Positions 48,594 to 61,189 of a stretch of DNA of 64,000 nt are shown here, one piece after another. The position numbers were made by a program, and so were the translations under genes. The notes under the pieces are model-generated. The model was not told the DNA's origin, made no database searches, and was given only the letters and a program-made list of their open reading frames with translations. Numbering within the stretch: the stretch's first letter is position 1; each line of letters opens with the position of its first letter. The stretch comes from Mixia osmundae IAM 14324 (taxonomy: Eukaryota; Basidiomycota; Mixiomycetes; Mixiales; Mixiaceae): positions 186,001-250,000 of the forward strand of contig NW_014575555.1 in the NCBI RefSeq assembly GCF_000708205.1. The letters run 5' to 3'.

Positions 48594-51500
48594 ATGGCGG
48601 CCGTTCGATCACCTGAACAGGCTCTGAAGCCAAGGCTGCCCATGTCGCCCAGCAAGGCCAGCCTGCTACCGCAGAGCCCAAGCAAGGCACAACAACCTCT
48701 GTCACATTCTGCCGTCTCGGCTGCTCAGACTGAAGCGCTCATAGCCAAGAACGACAGTCGGCTGGTTATCCACAAGCTTGTACTGCACGACTTCAAGTCC
48801 TACGCGGGTACACAGGAGATTGGTCCCTTTCACAAGGTCGGCCATCCGCTTTGCTAGACAAGCTGGCATAGCTCACGACCTGCGTCTGGACTACACACAG
48901 AGCTTTTCGAGTATCGTCGGTCCCAATGGTTCAGGCAAGAGCAATACCATCGATGCCCTTCTCTTTGTGTTCGGCTACCGAGCTAGCAAGATGCGTCAGG
49001 CCAAAGTACGCCCCATCTTGGCGCTCTGCCCGTGCGAAAGTTGGACTCTAAGATCGTTTGCAGCTGAGCGAGCTGATACACAACTCCGAGGGACGCGAGA
49101 ACCTTCCCTCGTGCAGCGTGACAGTTCATTTTCGCTCTATCATTGACTTGCCTCATCGCGGTCCGGATGCCTTTCACACGATACCCAATTCAGACATTAT
49201 CGTCATGCGAGAGGCTCTCAGGCGAGCTCCAAGACGATGCGCTACCACAACGCTTACGGGTTAAACATTGTGCAGGAACAACACGAGCAAGTACGTCCTC
49301 AATGGCAAGACCAGCAGTTTCTCCCAAGTCACCACATTGCTCAAGGCCAAAGGCATCGATCTCGACCACAAGCGCTTCCTCATCTTACAAGTCGGTGTTT
49401 GCAGTACACTGGCATATGATGCTAACGCTGACGACAGGGCGAAGTCGAGAGTATTGCGCAGATGAAGCCAAAGGCACCCAACGAGCACGAGGATGGCCTG
49501 CTCGAATATCTAGAAGATATTATCGGCACATCCAACGTGCGTCGTGCTGACTTTATATGAGCCCGAGAACTCATCGATCTTGCCTTGACAGTACAAAGAA
49601 ACCCTCGACAAAGCGCAGGCTGAAGTCGACAGCTTGAACGAGGAGCGTGGCGAAAAGATCAACCGTCTCAAGCTCGTCGAACGCGAAAAGTCAGCCCTGG
49701 GTGTACGAATAAGCTGCCATGCTTCATAATAGAGCTCACCCCAGCATCTGTTTGCAGGCTCGCAAGAAGGAAGCGGATGCTTTCCTGCTTGCGCAGAACG
49801 AGCTGGCTCAGTTGCAGAATCGTCTCTGGCAGCGTCAGCGATTGGATGCACGAGGACACGCGGACAATGCCCAGACAGAGCTCGTTCGTCTGTCACGCCT
49901 GTCTGATTTATGAGCTGATGGAGTACGCAGGCGGCAGCGAAAGAGCGACTCGCTGCAGAGGATGCGCGACAGCAAGGTATTCGGGACGAAGCTCAAGCAC
50001 GACAGACCGAATACGATGAGATTGCGAAAGAATATGCCGAAGTAGAGAGCCTTACAAAGGAGCTTGTTCAATCTTTAGGTCAGCTAGAACGGGAGGAAGT
50101 CCAGCTGGTCGAACAGAAGAAGCACGCCTCCACGAAACTCAAGAAACTTTCAAAGAGCATAGACGAAAGCAGAAAGACACTCCGCGAATCCACAACAGCC
50201 GGCAAGAACTTCTCAGAGGAAATACAGATCATCTCCCGCGAGATTGAAGAGCTGGAGACACGTATCGCCTCTGAAGAGATCAAGCTAGAAGCGGTGCAAG
50301 AGAGCCTCAAAGGCAAGACTGAGGCATTTACGCTCGCAATACAGCAAGAACAGCGCGGTTTGGAACCGCTGACTGCGCGTGTTCTCGAAAAGCAGATCGC
50401 TGTCGATTCCGTCAGGGGCGAACGCGCTATGCTCCTCGAAGCCGGCGAGACAGCTGCAAAGGAGCTTGCGGACGCTCAAGCGCGACTGGCAAGGGTTGCC
50501 TCGGAAAGCGCAACGGCTCAGAAAACGCTGTCTGATCTCATCAAGAATAAGACGAAGCTCGACGACGAGCTGGCTACGCTTAACGAGCGCCAGAGATCAT
50601 TAGCAGCGAGTGCCACAACTGTGAGATTGGAAGCCAGCGCGGCCCAAAGCAGATCAGAGGAAGCCAAGTCATCTGGAACTGCTCGAACAAGTCGCGGCGC
50701 GGTATTGCAGAGCTTGTTGAAGCTGCGCGATCAAGGCAGACTGCCTGGCTTTCATGGCCGTCTCGGTGATCTCGGCCGGATAGACGATAAGTACGATGTC
50801 GCCATATCTACTGCTGCTCCTGGGCTTGACAATCTCGTCTGTGACAAGGTCGAGACCGCTCAGGCTTGCCTCGAGCATCTTCATCGCACACAGATCGGCA
50901 GAGCAACTATCCTCTGTCTCGATAAGCTATCGAACAAGGACATGTCGCCGCCCGCTGCTCTATCATCTATGCCGGCTGGTGTCGAAAGGTTGTACGATCT
51001 CATAACACCATCGAATGCGCGCTTCGCGCCTGCTTTCTTCCAAGTGCTCGGCAACACCCTCGTTGCGGGCAACTTAGCGGAAGCAAAGTTGGTAGCATTT
51101 GGCAAACAGCGCTTCAGAGTGGTCACACGCGATGGTAACCTCATCGATACGTCCGGCACGATGTCTGGTGGTGGGAATCGTATCTCTCGCGGTGCCATGA
51201 GCTCTCGCGCGCCTGTCGAAGAGTTCTCTCCTGCCGCTCTAGCAAAGCTGCAGCAAGACGCAGACGCTGCCAATGCTGCTCTGTCTCGCCACACTGCTGA
51301 GCAGAATGAGCTCGCCGAAAGCATCAGTCGTTCGGAGCAACACAGAGCCCGACTCGCAATTGACATTTCCAAGATCACACTCGAAGCTTCCTCCAACGAG
51401 AAGCGTTTGGCCGATGCACAACGTCGCATTTCTAGCGTCAGCTCGAGTGTCGAGCCTAGTACTGAGGAGCGCGCAAAGATCAGGCAGCTCGACAGTAGCA

Positions 51501-53018
51501 TTGCCAAGCTCACGGTTGAATTGGAGGCCGTCGAGGCATCTGTGCTGCCCGCCCAACAGCGGATCACAGAACTGCAGCAGAAGATCAACGCTGCAGGTGG
51601 CACGGCTTTGCGCACACAACAAGTCAAGGTGCAAGATCTCCGCGAACGAATCGAGCACGCCAATGAAAGGCTTACAAAGGCGGAAGTCGGCAAGGGCAAA
51701 GCAGAGCGCGATCAAAGCAAAGCTGAGAAAAGTCTCGGTACCTTGGACGAGCAGATTGCGGCCTGTCAGGCAGGCCTCTCGGTCGTCGAGCGTGATCTTG
51801 CGGAAAAGACAAAGGCGGCGGACGCAGTACGTCGGGAGACCGAGAATGCTCGGCTTGTGCTGGATGACAAGACCGACGACCTCAATAAGATGAAGACAGA
51901 GCTCAATGCGAAGCTAGCAGAGGTCAACAGAATGTCCAAACAGCTCGTCGACCTCAACAGCGCCATTGATAAAGCAAAGCAAAAGGTCGATGAGGGCCAC
52001 AAGCTCATCGAAACTCTCGGTGCAAAGCTTCAGAGACTTTCGCTGCATGACCTAGCAGATGACGACGAGAACGAAGACCAAGTGGCGGAAAAGGCACAGA
52101 CAGCTGAACTACTCGAGCTCAGCGGGGAAGAGCTACGCGAGATCGAGACCAACGTCACGATTGCACGCATTGCGGTACTGGAAGAACAAATCGATCATGC
52201 CAAACCGAATCTGTCGGTCTTGAAGGAGTATCGCAAGCGCGAGGCAGAGTTCGCCACGCGCGCACAGGAGCTCGACGGTGTTACGACAAAGCGCGACGAA
52301 GCAAAGCAGGAACTTGAACGGATGCGCAAACAACGCTTTGACGACTTTATGGAAGGCTTCCACCAGATATCGAATCAGCTCAAGGCGATGTACCAGGTGA
52401 GCAGGCTTCCGAAGTTGAAAGCGGTCGTACTCACTCCCAGCCTCAGATGATCACACTCGGTGGAAATGCCGAGCTTGAATTAGTCGATTCGCTCGACCCG
52501 TTCTCGGAAGGCATCATCTTCTCTGTCATGCCACCTAAAAAGTCATGGAAGGCAAGCTCGTTAGGCCTACCCGGTTCAAATAGCTGATGTTCAACGGCAG
52601 AACATTTGTAATCTGTCCGGCGGCGAGAAGACCTTGTCATCTCTAGCGCTTGTGTTTGCTCTTCAAACTTACAAGCCAACGCCATGCTACTTCTTTGACG
52701 AGATCGACGCTGCACTCGACTTTCGAAACGTCTCGATCATAGCTGTATGTGTTTCGCACTGCGCATGTAGTGCCTGCTGACGCGGCTGTAGCACTGGATC
52801 GCTGATCGTGCTGGCAAGGATGGCTCGAAGCAAGCTCAATACATCATCATCTCCTTGCGGAACGATATGTTTGAGCTTGCGCGTCGCCTCAGTGGCGTCT
52901 ATAAGGTGGGTAGCTCGTGCTGCACACGCGCAAAGCTCACACACATCCTCTTCAGGTGAACAACGCCAGTCGGACCTTGACCATCAAGAACACCAATCTC
53001 GCCGCGCTTTCGGCTTGA
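48594..53018 (+). CDS. SMC4: Condensin core subunit SMC4
   Basis: Twelve exons: 48594-48836, 48901-49005, 49064-49221, 49276-49390, 49438-49536, 49592-49702, 49758-49883, 49931-52396, 52447-52551, 52601-52744, 52792-52905 and 52956-53018; 1282 residues. SMC4 pairs with SMC2 to compact chromosomes. N-terminal ATPase half: [20 protein letters not shown], Walker [17 protein letters not shown]-like RASKMRQAK, and [12 protein letters not shown] long coiled arm brackets the hinge ([46 protein letters not shown]). C-terminal half: [20 protein letters not shown] signature and [15 protein letters not shown] Walker B. Two introns use GC donors: 49222-49275 (GCGAGC) and 52552-52600 (GCAAGC); both are required to keep strongly conserved motifs. 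The N-terminus before the ATPase is short and Ser/Pro-rich with SPSK repeats. Confidence 0.95.
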
Positions 53019-53097
53019 TGCATCCTTGCATGTTGTATCAACAATCACTGTTGTGCTCTGTTTGTACAAGCCACTGCTGGCTGAGCTCGAAGCCCGA

Positions 53098-55172
53098 CTA
53101 CTTTGTCAGAACGCGTGAAAAGACCTCATTTGGCAAGACGACGTTGCCAACGCTCCTTGCCTTGAGCTGTTTCTTTCCTTTCTTCTGTTGATCAAGGAGC
53201 TTTGTCCTGCGAGTGATATCACCGCCATAGCTGGACAGGCTCGTCAGTGCGCTACTGAGTATGACTCTGAGGAGGCTTACAGATGGCCAGTCACGTCTTT
53301 GCGAAGGGGAGCAATGCGCTCACGAGCGACAATCTTTGAGCCTACAGCTGTCTGGATGACAACCTCGTATTGTTGCCGAGGTATGACGGTCCTCAGCCGA
53401 GTAGCAATGTCTCGGCCCTCGCGCTCGACTTCGGATCGGTGAACGACAAACGCGAGTGCGTCGACGGGTGTTGCGTTGATCAAGACAGTCAACTTGACGA
53501 GATCAGATGCCTGCCAGCCTGCATCGTCATAGTCGAAAGAGGCATATCCGCTCGTGATACTTTTCAGGCTCGAGTAGAAAGTAGTCACAATGGAAGAGAG
53601 CGGCATAGTATAGGTCATGACAACTCGGCGACCGCTGAGTCCTTCGCCTGTTGCCGAAGCAGAGGCGTCAAGGTACGTCATCGAGTCTTGCTGAGCGCGA
53701 TGATTGGTGCAGAGGACCATGACAGGTCCGACGAACTCGTCTGGCGTCACGATCGTTGCCCTAATGATTGGCTCCTCGATATGGTCGATGATGCCTCCTG
53801 AGGACATGAGCTTGACTTCAGGAAAGTCATTGGGGCTGTCGATCATCTCCTCTGTGCCTTTCTTGTAGATGACTTTGACCGTCGTGAAAGGTTTAGTGAC
53901 GATGACATCGGCATCGTATTCGTCTTCCAGGCGCTGGCGAAATACGTCCATGTGCAGCGCACCGAGGAAGCCGAGCCGTAAGCCTTGACCCAGTGCAAGT
54001 GAGCTCTCGCGCGATACTTGCACAGAGCGATCCGTCAGGGCAAGTCTCCTGACGGACTCTTCAAGCCGTGTAAAGTCGCGCGAATCTTGCGAATAAATTC
54101 CGCCAAAGATCATGCTTCTGAGCGGACTGTGCTGTTCGAAAGGCTCGACAGGTTGTCCAGCGAGATAGAAGGTGTCTCCTAATTGCGCATCGAGAGGGTC
54201 TTTCATTGCGCAAGTCAGCCAGCCTATCTGCCCTGTCGACAATCGCTGGCCAGGCTTGAGGCTGACTTGGTCTGGATGCATGATGCCCAGGTCGGTGACG
54301 GTGTAGGTCTTCTTGGTATAATAGGATGCAATCTTGTCGCCGACAGCAAAAGAGCCAGACTTGACGGCAAGCAAGGAGACGACGCCCCGGAAGCCATCGT
54401 ACCAGCTGTCGAAAACGAGCGCCTTTGGCGTGATATTGTCTTCTAGCCGCGGCGGGGGCGGCAGATGGTCTACACAAGCAGACAGAAGGTTTTTGACTCC
54501 CAGACCAGTCTTAGCACTGACATGGTATATCTCTTCATCCGACTGGCCGAGCAGCGTGCGCATTTCCGCTTCGACTTTCGCGGGCTCGGCATGACCTAAG
54601 TCGACCTTGTTGAGCACGCCGAGGATGCTGATACCACGTTGTTGAGCGGCTTCGAGGACAGAGAGTGTCTGGGCTTGTATGCCTTGAGTCGCGTCAACGA
54701 GGAGCAAAGCGCCTTGCGACGCTGACAGGCCACGATGGACTTCCGATGCAAAATCAACGTGACCGGGCGAGTCTATGAGCTGGAGAAGGTATCTGTGACC
54801 GTCTGTGTGTCTATGGATCATCGTCGCCGACTGGGCCTTGACGGTGATGCCTCTTTCTCGCTCGACTTTGAGCTTGTCGAGGACTTGTGAGTTGCTGAAG
54901 CCAGCGATGGCGGGGATCGTCTTTGTGAGCTCGAGCAGGCGATCGCTCAACGTCGACTTGCCGTGATCAATGTGCGCAATCACTGTGAACGACCGGATCC
55001 TCTCTGGCGGAAAATCTCGCATGTCAACCTGGACCTGACGCTGTGCGAGCATGGCGGTAGCGGTCGCCGTCAATGGCGATGAAGGCGTGCCGGCTGATGC
55101 CCATCTGCGCTGGCAGCCACACGGGGAGGACTCCAGCAGACTCTGCCATCTCAAGATCGGTCTAAGGTGCAT
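53098..55172 (-). CDS. GUF1: Mitochondrial translation factor GUF1 (EF4/LepA)
   Basis: Two exons on the minus strand: 55172-53281 and 53230-53098; 674 residues. A GTPase that acts on mitochondrial ribosomes under stress. A basic N-terminus ([10 protein letters not shown]...RRWASAG) serves as presequence. GTPase motifs: [36 protein letters not shown] and [13 protein letters not shown]. LepA-specific parts include [19 protein letters not shown] and the C-terminal [19 protein letters not shown] leading across the intron to [12 protein letters not shown] and KKGKKQLK. The final exon supplies the conserved LepA C-terminal domain and would be lost if the intron were read through to the TAA just inside it. 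The stop is 79 bp from SMC4. Confidence 0.93.
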
Positions 55173-55721
55173 GGACGAGCGCGCGGAATTTGCAAAAATG
55201 ACTACAACTCCCTCGACGCTGCGGCCTACGCGCGCGGCCTTTGCTGCATAGTGCTACTGTCGGTCTCAGCTCTCGCTCGCTTGGTTGAGAGTGACACAAC
55301 CTCTGAAGCGAGCGATGTGAAGTGTTTGCAGTTGAAGTAGTCGCACACCGGTGGCACATGAGGCGACTTTCGCGATCGATGTCGACTTTTAAGCGCCTTG
55401 CGCACGCGTCATGCCAGCAGCTTGGACTGTATGGTGTCCTGAACAGATGTACCGCCCGCGAGGCAGTCTTCTCTGCAGTGATCCGTCCGTAGCGTTGCAC
55501 TGTCAGACTCGAGGTGCGCCTTCGCATGTGCGCAGTCGATTGAACACGTCGAGCTGGTGCGTCTGACGAGCAGCAGCAGACTCTGCGCAATCGCATCAGC
55601 TGCATCGCTCAGCATAGCACTACACTCACGGGTGTGCGCATGATGAGGTGCCCAGTGAGATGCAGACGTGTTGAGCGTTTTGGCCTCAATGGGGTCGGAC
55701 GCGTCAGACTAGCTCAGATTG
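55173..55721. other. Intergenic region GUF1 / TRK1
   Basis: 549 bp between the GUF1 start and the TRK1 stop (both minus strand), hence GUF1 promoter and TRK1 3' flank. Short open frames on both strands have no recognisable features. Confidence 0.4.
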
Positions 55722-57796
55722 CTAAAGAGAGAGTCCAGTGTTCATTCGAGACGAGCCTGATCTGCTGTCGTCAAGTAGCCGGGAGTCGTTTGAGCCATCG
55801 CATTCTCCATTCATTTCGTCCTGATCTTGATCGAGTCGAAGTGCTTCGATGGTGGCCGGCAGCAAGATAGACCGATCGAGCGCATTGGGCAGACCTCTGT
55901 GTCGACCTCGAATCATGACGGCAATGATGATGAGCTTGGAGAGCGTACGGAAGGTGCCAGAAAGCGATGTCCCGCCCGGCGCGCCCAGACTCAGTCCGAC
56001 TGTGCCATAAGCGGAAATGACTTCAAACACGATGGCGAAAATCCCGACAGAGGTTTGACTGGGATCATTGATGCCATGCCTTTCGATGATGCAGATGAGC
56101 CAGATCGCGAGGACGACCCACCAGATGTCGAAGGCGAGCTGTTTTCTTGCATGATGCGCCAGACGATCTTCCTCGCTACCTTCAGAGGCCCGCCCCTGCT
56201 CGTCGTACACATTGGTCGTGCGAATGGACAGCGTCAGGGGGAATGCGCTGATATACATCATCGTAGCAAACAAGACTTGTACGGCAGGCGCAGTAGTTGC
56301 CAAGGGTACAATCGAGAAGCCCGCTGTTCGCACGGCGGTCGACTGAAAGAGGCCGTCAATGACACGTACGTTGAGCGGTATCGTGTCAATGAGATCGTTG
56401 CCGATATCGAGCACGAGGAAGGAGAGCCAGTCGATGGCTGTGAAGACGAATACGATAGTGGCAAGCCATATGGTCTGCTTTGCTGGGAATAGATATAGAT
56501 AGCAGCGTCTCGGGTGATCCAGCAGAAAGTGGAGCGCTCCACGCGTGTGCTCGGACGGGACAAATTTGGACAAAGACCAGATGATGCCACGTAAGAAGAC
56601 AGGAAAGCATGTGTTGCCAGCCAGGATCAGAAACGAAGTCGAAAGGATGAGCAGGTAGCAGCTCTGGAAAGCTGTGAAGTTGGCATCCAGCAAACTCAAG
56701 CCATTGTTGCCAAAGGCGGACCAGGTATTGAAGATGACGAACCAGATCGAGCTGCTTGTACCCTCGGCTTGCGTGAAGTTCTCACTATAGTTCCCGACTG
56801 CGAAGTACGGCGCGAGTACGGCGACGAAGAGTAGCTGTAGCCCGAAATAATAGCTTGTCGTTATGATGAGCAACAACCTGAGAGCGCGCTGTTCGAGCTC
56901 CACGAGTTCTGCCAGCTCTTCGGGCGCGAGATCGAGGTATCTGCTGTTTCGACCTATTGTAGCATCAAAGCTGAGATACGAGATAGGCTTCGTCCCAGCT
57001 AGAGCGAGATGATGACGATGCGAGTGGGTCGAGATTTGAGTCGTCGTTCGGCCAATGGCGTGTGCATTGCTTACCTGGCCGGTCAAGACCCGATAGAGCG
57101 AGTGAGCTGGGTTCTCGAACCCACCCAATCCTCTGTAGATTGACGGCCGATGTGTGGTGCTATCAGACCGACGATGACGGAGGACAGGCGAGCGCGTCGT
57201 CTCATCAAACGTGAGTTGCGTGGGTCCTGACGGGATGCGCTCATGACATTGAAGAGAGCGAGACTCCATCGGCGTGGCTTCGTTGCCCGCGTTGGAAAGC
57301 GCGTTGACTCGCACCTCATCAGCAGTGCGCCTGATGAGACCTGTATGTAATCTGACGTGCTTGCCATCTTGCTTTCGCCGCGCCAGCTCGAGAGAGGTCG
57401 AGCCGCTTCGTGATGACCTCGCCGTGTTCGCAGACTGTGCGGGGTATGCGCGAAGTCTGACGACGATGGTCACTATCGAGACTGTCACGATGGAGCCCAG
57501 GACGAGCTGTATGAAGAGAATCCCCTGCGAATTGCCTTCAGCCCGAGAGTTGGCTGATTTCCCGTCCGACTGACTTGTTGTGCTCGCGTCATGTTGGCGA
57601 AGAGGACAGACTGCAGTCCAGTCATAGTCATGGCGGCATAGCACATGTACAGGCAGTCGATGAAGGCGATATTCGGTTCGACATTGATCGCATAAAATAT
57701 ACCGCTGAGAATGAGCGGTAGAGTGATAAAGACAACAAGGTGGATTCTGAAGAAGTTGAAATGGTCCGACCAGTGTCGACCTGCCTGTATGACCAT
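55722..57796 (-). CDS. TRK1: Trk-type high-affinity potassium transporter
   Basis: Two exons on the minus strand: 57796-57575 and 57524-55722; 674 residues. A plasma-membrane K+ uptake protein with four pore-loop repeats. All four filter segments are visible: CYAAMTMTGLQSV, FNTWSAFGNNGLSL, FQSTAVRTAGFSIV and ISAYGTVGLSLGAPGG. Membrane helices flank each. The large cytosolic loop between repeats 1 and 2 (about residues 100-260) is Arg/Ser-rich and shorter than in yeast Trk1. In-frame codons extend upstream to an ATG at 57955, but that lies 16 bp from a divergent gene, so I prefer MVIQAGRHW at 57796. A GTAAGC site inside the loop (near 57074) could be an additional in-frame intron, but no good acceptor fits. 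The C-terminus is Asp/Ser-rich. Confidence 0.9.
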
Positions 57797-57971
57797 ACCG
57801 CCTGCCCAGACGGGCGGCGTAAAGCTGGTCGCTAATGCCAGCGAGGCTCGCGAACTTTTGGAGTCAAAGTCATCGATGACGCGACGACATCGATGGCACT
57901 GCCGCAGGTTGCCTCCCCTCTCTACCAGGCGGTCCCGCGAATCTTGCATCCGCATTCATCACCAGCCAAAC

Positions 57972-58578
57972 ATGTACACAATGATGCTCGTCCTCGCGAT
58001 ACTCATCGGTCTCCTCAGTATTGTCAAAGCAGCAGCTCACAATGCGGTCCATCAGCTCGTCCAGCGTGAACCTGTCTCCTATTGCGGCTACCAAATCAAG
58101 CTTGCGGGTGCTCCATTCGTCTCTGGCTTTGCTGTTGCTCAGGACTCGAGCTCCAAGGTAGCACACGCGGCACGAGTGATGAGCGAACTAATGACAAAGC
58201 CAGCTGTTTGCTATCGTCAACATCGGCGATGGCGGTCAGGTTGGTATATCACCTATAGGCGTGATTGCTAGCGATGGCTCATTGTACACGGAAATGTCGT
58301 GTAAGCGATCACAAGCTGCTTTACAACCGCTGACGCTCGTCGTAGTCATTGGCTCAGATTTCACGGTCACGATCCATCTTTGGGCTAAGCCAGATGGCAC
58401 CGTGTCCAGTTTCAGAATGAGTCAGGCAAAGATTCGCGGACAGAATCCGGACATGAATGATGCAAGTCCAGTCAGTCAGCGCCGTACCTCTGACTAAGAT
58501 GTACTCGATCGACAGCTCGATAATTACGGCCTCGCGTGCAACGGCATCAATATCGGCAAATGGCAGCCAACACAGTAG
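57972..58578 (+). CDS. Small secreted protein, unknown family
   Basis: Four exons: 57972-58157, 58204-58300, 58346-58470 and 58516-58578, all GT-AG introns of 45-46 bp; 156 residues. A hydrophobic signal sequence (MYTMMLVLAILIGLLSIVKA) is followed by YCGYQIKLAGAPFVSGFAVA, LFAIVNIGDGGQVGISPIGV, FIGSDFTVTIHLWAKPDGTV and the end NYGLACNGINIGKWQPTQ. The alternating hydrophobic pattern suggests a small beta-rich extracellular protein with one probable disulfide (the two Cys). No known family is recognised. Every open frame here is short, so the gene is visible only after splicing; the closing frame over three introns argues it is real. It is divergent from TRK1 (175 bp). Confidence 0.6.
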
Positions 58579-58780
58579 TCATTGCATGCTCGAGGCCATG
58601 AGATTCTGTCAGGATGTCACCATGATGCACGTGCTAACGTAGGATCGAGTGTCTCTCGCAATTCTCTGGCAGCTTGAGCTCGCGCCTTGTGGCAAAGTCG
58701 GCTCGGCAGCAAAAGCCGCACATCTTGGCAATGCACTCGGTTTGGTTCCTGTCAAGCCATTCAGGACGATAATGCAGGAG

Positions 58781-60624
58781 TCAGGGACAGGCGCACACTC
58801 TCGTGCAAGCTGTATTGGCACACTGGCGGGGATTATCGAAAGCAAGCTGATCCAAGCGTGTCCATCTGGCCGTCAGAGCCTCCGCTTGGTTTTGAGTGAT
58901 GCATAGACCGAGTGGTATACCAGGCGATCCGTCTTGGAAGGCCCGATAAAGACGCTCTCGCCAGATTTCGCATCGATGAGCACCCACGAATGCCAGCAAG
59001 CACGGTCTGATGCTGCGCAGGTCGACTGTCCATGACGAGCGCTGCACATCGGAACCTTCGAATTCTTGTCGAACCGGATGTTCTGTGGCCCCGTAATCTA
59101 CCAGTCTTGTATTGATGATCCAGACCGCTGCCTGCTGGTAGTGTAGCCATCGTATGAATGCATGCGCAAGCGTTTCTGCATCAGCGCGGTGCATGCCGCC
59201 CGCAGCAACTAGCCAGGGATCTTGTCTGATGATATCGATTGGCCAGGAATCGTCGAGATGCTCGTCCAGATGCTGCGGCGGGCGGCCAGTGTCGTCTTTT
59301 GTCTGCACGAGAGCTACGCGACAGTGTATACGCCAGAAAGACTCTGGACACTGCGCTACCCATCGCTTACTCGCCGGGTCAGTCTCGTAGAGCGTCTTCG
59401 TGATGCTCTTGAGCCGTGTAGCACGCTCCATGAAGTCACGCCAGCGTTTATCAACAACTACGGCCAAGTCATCAGTGCAGCCACGAAACGACAAGAGAGC
59501 CGTACCTTGCATAGCTTCCTCGACAGCCCGCGTATGACTCTCATCGAGAGACTCTTTGCTCAGAATGAGCTTGCGAGCCATCTCGAGCACGAAAAAATCC
59601 AGTCGGTGCGGCCATTTGAGGAGCGGTGTTTCCGCTGTTGGCCAGATTCGGACAAAGGGAGCATACGATCCGTCGTTTGTAGTCGAGAAGAGTTGTCTGG
59701 CGCGAGCTGAATCTTCGCCTTGCCTTTGGTCAAAGACAGCAGTCTGTCGATAGAGACTAGGTCGGACCTGCATAATCGTATGAGCTCCGCTTCCGGCGGA
59801 GGATCTGGACAAACCTGGTAAGGCTCGATCTGGTCCAAGAGATGCTCATAAGGTGCGAGCACTGCCATTGCTTCCGCGCGCGTCAATGTTTTTGCATAGA
59901 CGCAGCCTGCGCATTGCCACATGAAGGAAGGACGAGTGAGTTCGACAGCGGGTAGCCTTTCCTCCGGTACACGCCACTTCTGGCAATTTTCGCACGTCAT
60001 AGCGACTGCGCGTATGGCTTTGAAGCGCGATGTCGCAGCTTTTGAGCAGTGCTCAAGCCAGGTGTCTGGCCGACCATATCGAGCCAATGCGAGCACTTCT
60101 GAGGCATCTTTAAGGTATAGGTCCCAGATAAAGTTGTCCCCATAGATGCCTCTGCGGAAAGCGCGACAGGTCGCTTCGAGGTTGATGACGGCGTGCAAGG
60201 ACGTCGGCATCGCGACTGTGGTGGATTCGTGTCGTTCGTCCGAAAGATCGAGCCGCTCGTCGTAGCTGTCGCGCAGGCAGCGGAGGATGCGCCGTATCAA
60301 TTCCGGCGGGAGACGATTAGCATTGCCGCCGCTATCTGATGGCCAGAAATTATCAAGTTGCTCGACGTGGGCAGTCAGTCGCGCGATCAGGTCATCGCCG
60401 CTGTCGTCGTACGCGACAGCCAGCTTGTACCGGCGGCATTGAGCTTGTAGGGCTTCCCATGGCCAGAGTGAGAGCTCGTGGATGTTCCAGCATGACAACT
60501 GATGAACAATATCCTGTGTCGGTAGTTCGGCGGTGAAGAGTAGCTTGCGAGGACGTCTGATGTGAGCTGGCACTATGTCCCATGTCGAGCGAGTAGCAGG
60601 CCATGTCGCGCGCCGCTTGGGCAT
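58781..60624 (-). CDS. SAP/F-box-like protein with CxxC pairs
   Basis: Minus strand, probably two exons: 60624-59738 and 59696-58781 (41-bp intron, ~600 residues). An equally frame-correct alternative splices 59767-59697 (71 bp). The N-terminus has a SAP-like motif (WPWEALQAQCRRYKL ... DDLIARL), then an F-box-like LPPELIRRILRCL with ATCRAFRRGIYGDNFIWDLYL. Two Cys pairs (CENCQKW and WQCAGC) suggest a zinc site. The second half (FVRIWPTAETPLL, KRWVAQCPESFWRIHC, CLLAFVGAHRCEIWRERLY) has no family I know. An in-frame ATG at 60711 is an alternative start. The 3' end is the stop of the long frame and may be altered by unseen splicing. A role in ubiquitin ligase targeting is inference. Confidence 0.55.
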
Positions 60625-61121
60625 ATCGATTGAATGCCTCCACTCTGAGACTGTAGAAAGTGATACACATCCGTTTGACTGTGTCCTGTCAGGCTGGCGA
60701 GTCAGCGTCAATGCATCGTCCGTGCGGGTTTGTCAAATGATTTGACGCGTTGCCGTCGTGCCTCGCAGTCCACGCTCGCAGACGTTGCGGACCCAGCAGA
60801 CTCCGACGCGGAGTAACGATGTCTGATGCTGTGCATGTCTCTTGCGAGGATCTACAAGATTGACTGCTGACAATTTGATGCTATGCTCAAATAAAGTCAA
60901 GTGTCACATCTTACAAGCATGCATATTCGAGACGACCCGATGTCTCAAGAAGACAGTCTTAATGCTTACATGCAGACATTGCTCCTCAGATCACTGCGAT
61001 CGGTGCGAAAAGAAAGTGAGTGTGCGCATGTGCGCTTCGCCTTTGCGCTAGCGAGTCTGAGGACAGACGTGGTCAGGTGCTGACGGCGATCGCGGGCGCG
61101 GATGCCGCTCGGAGGGAGTCA

Positions 61122-61144
61122 AGTCGAGTCGAGTCGAGTCGAGT
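61122..61144. repeat. (GTCGA)n microsatellite
   Basis: Four to five head-to-tail copies of GTCGA, read directly from the sequence, just upstream of the 218-bp array. Confidence 0.8.
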
Positions 61145-61189
61145 ATCGAGCCGCGAGCTTCATCCGACAAGCTTGTGCGCCTCCAAGTG

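Noticed and set aside
50881-51699. 272-codon minus-strand open frame
   Set aside because: Antisense to the SMC4 coiled coil; low-complexity Ser/Ala/Leu composition is a mirror of the coding strand.
55410-55615. Divergent small gene upstream of GUF1
   Set aside because: Short overlapping open frames on both strands, no signal peptide, motif or coherent splice chain.
55827-56492. 221-codon plus-strand open frame
   Set aside because: Antisense to TRK1 pore regions; hydrophilic shadow of membrane codons with no recognisable domain.
57100-57130. tRNA B-box-like GGTTCTCGAACCC
   Set aside because: Lies inside the TRK1 coding loop and has no A box or cloverleaf around it.
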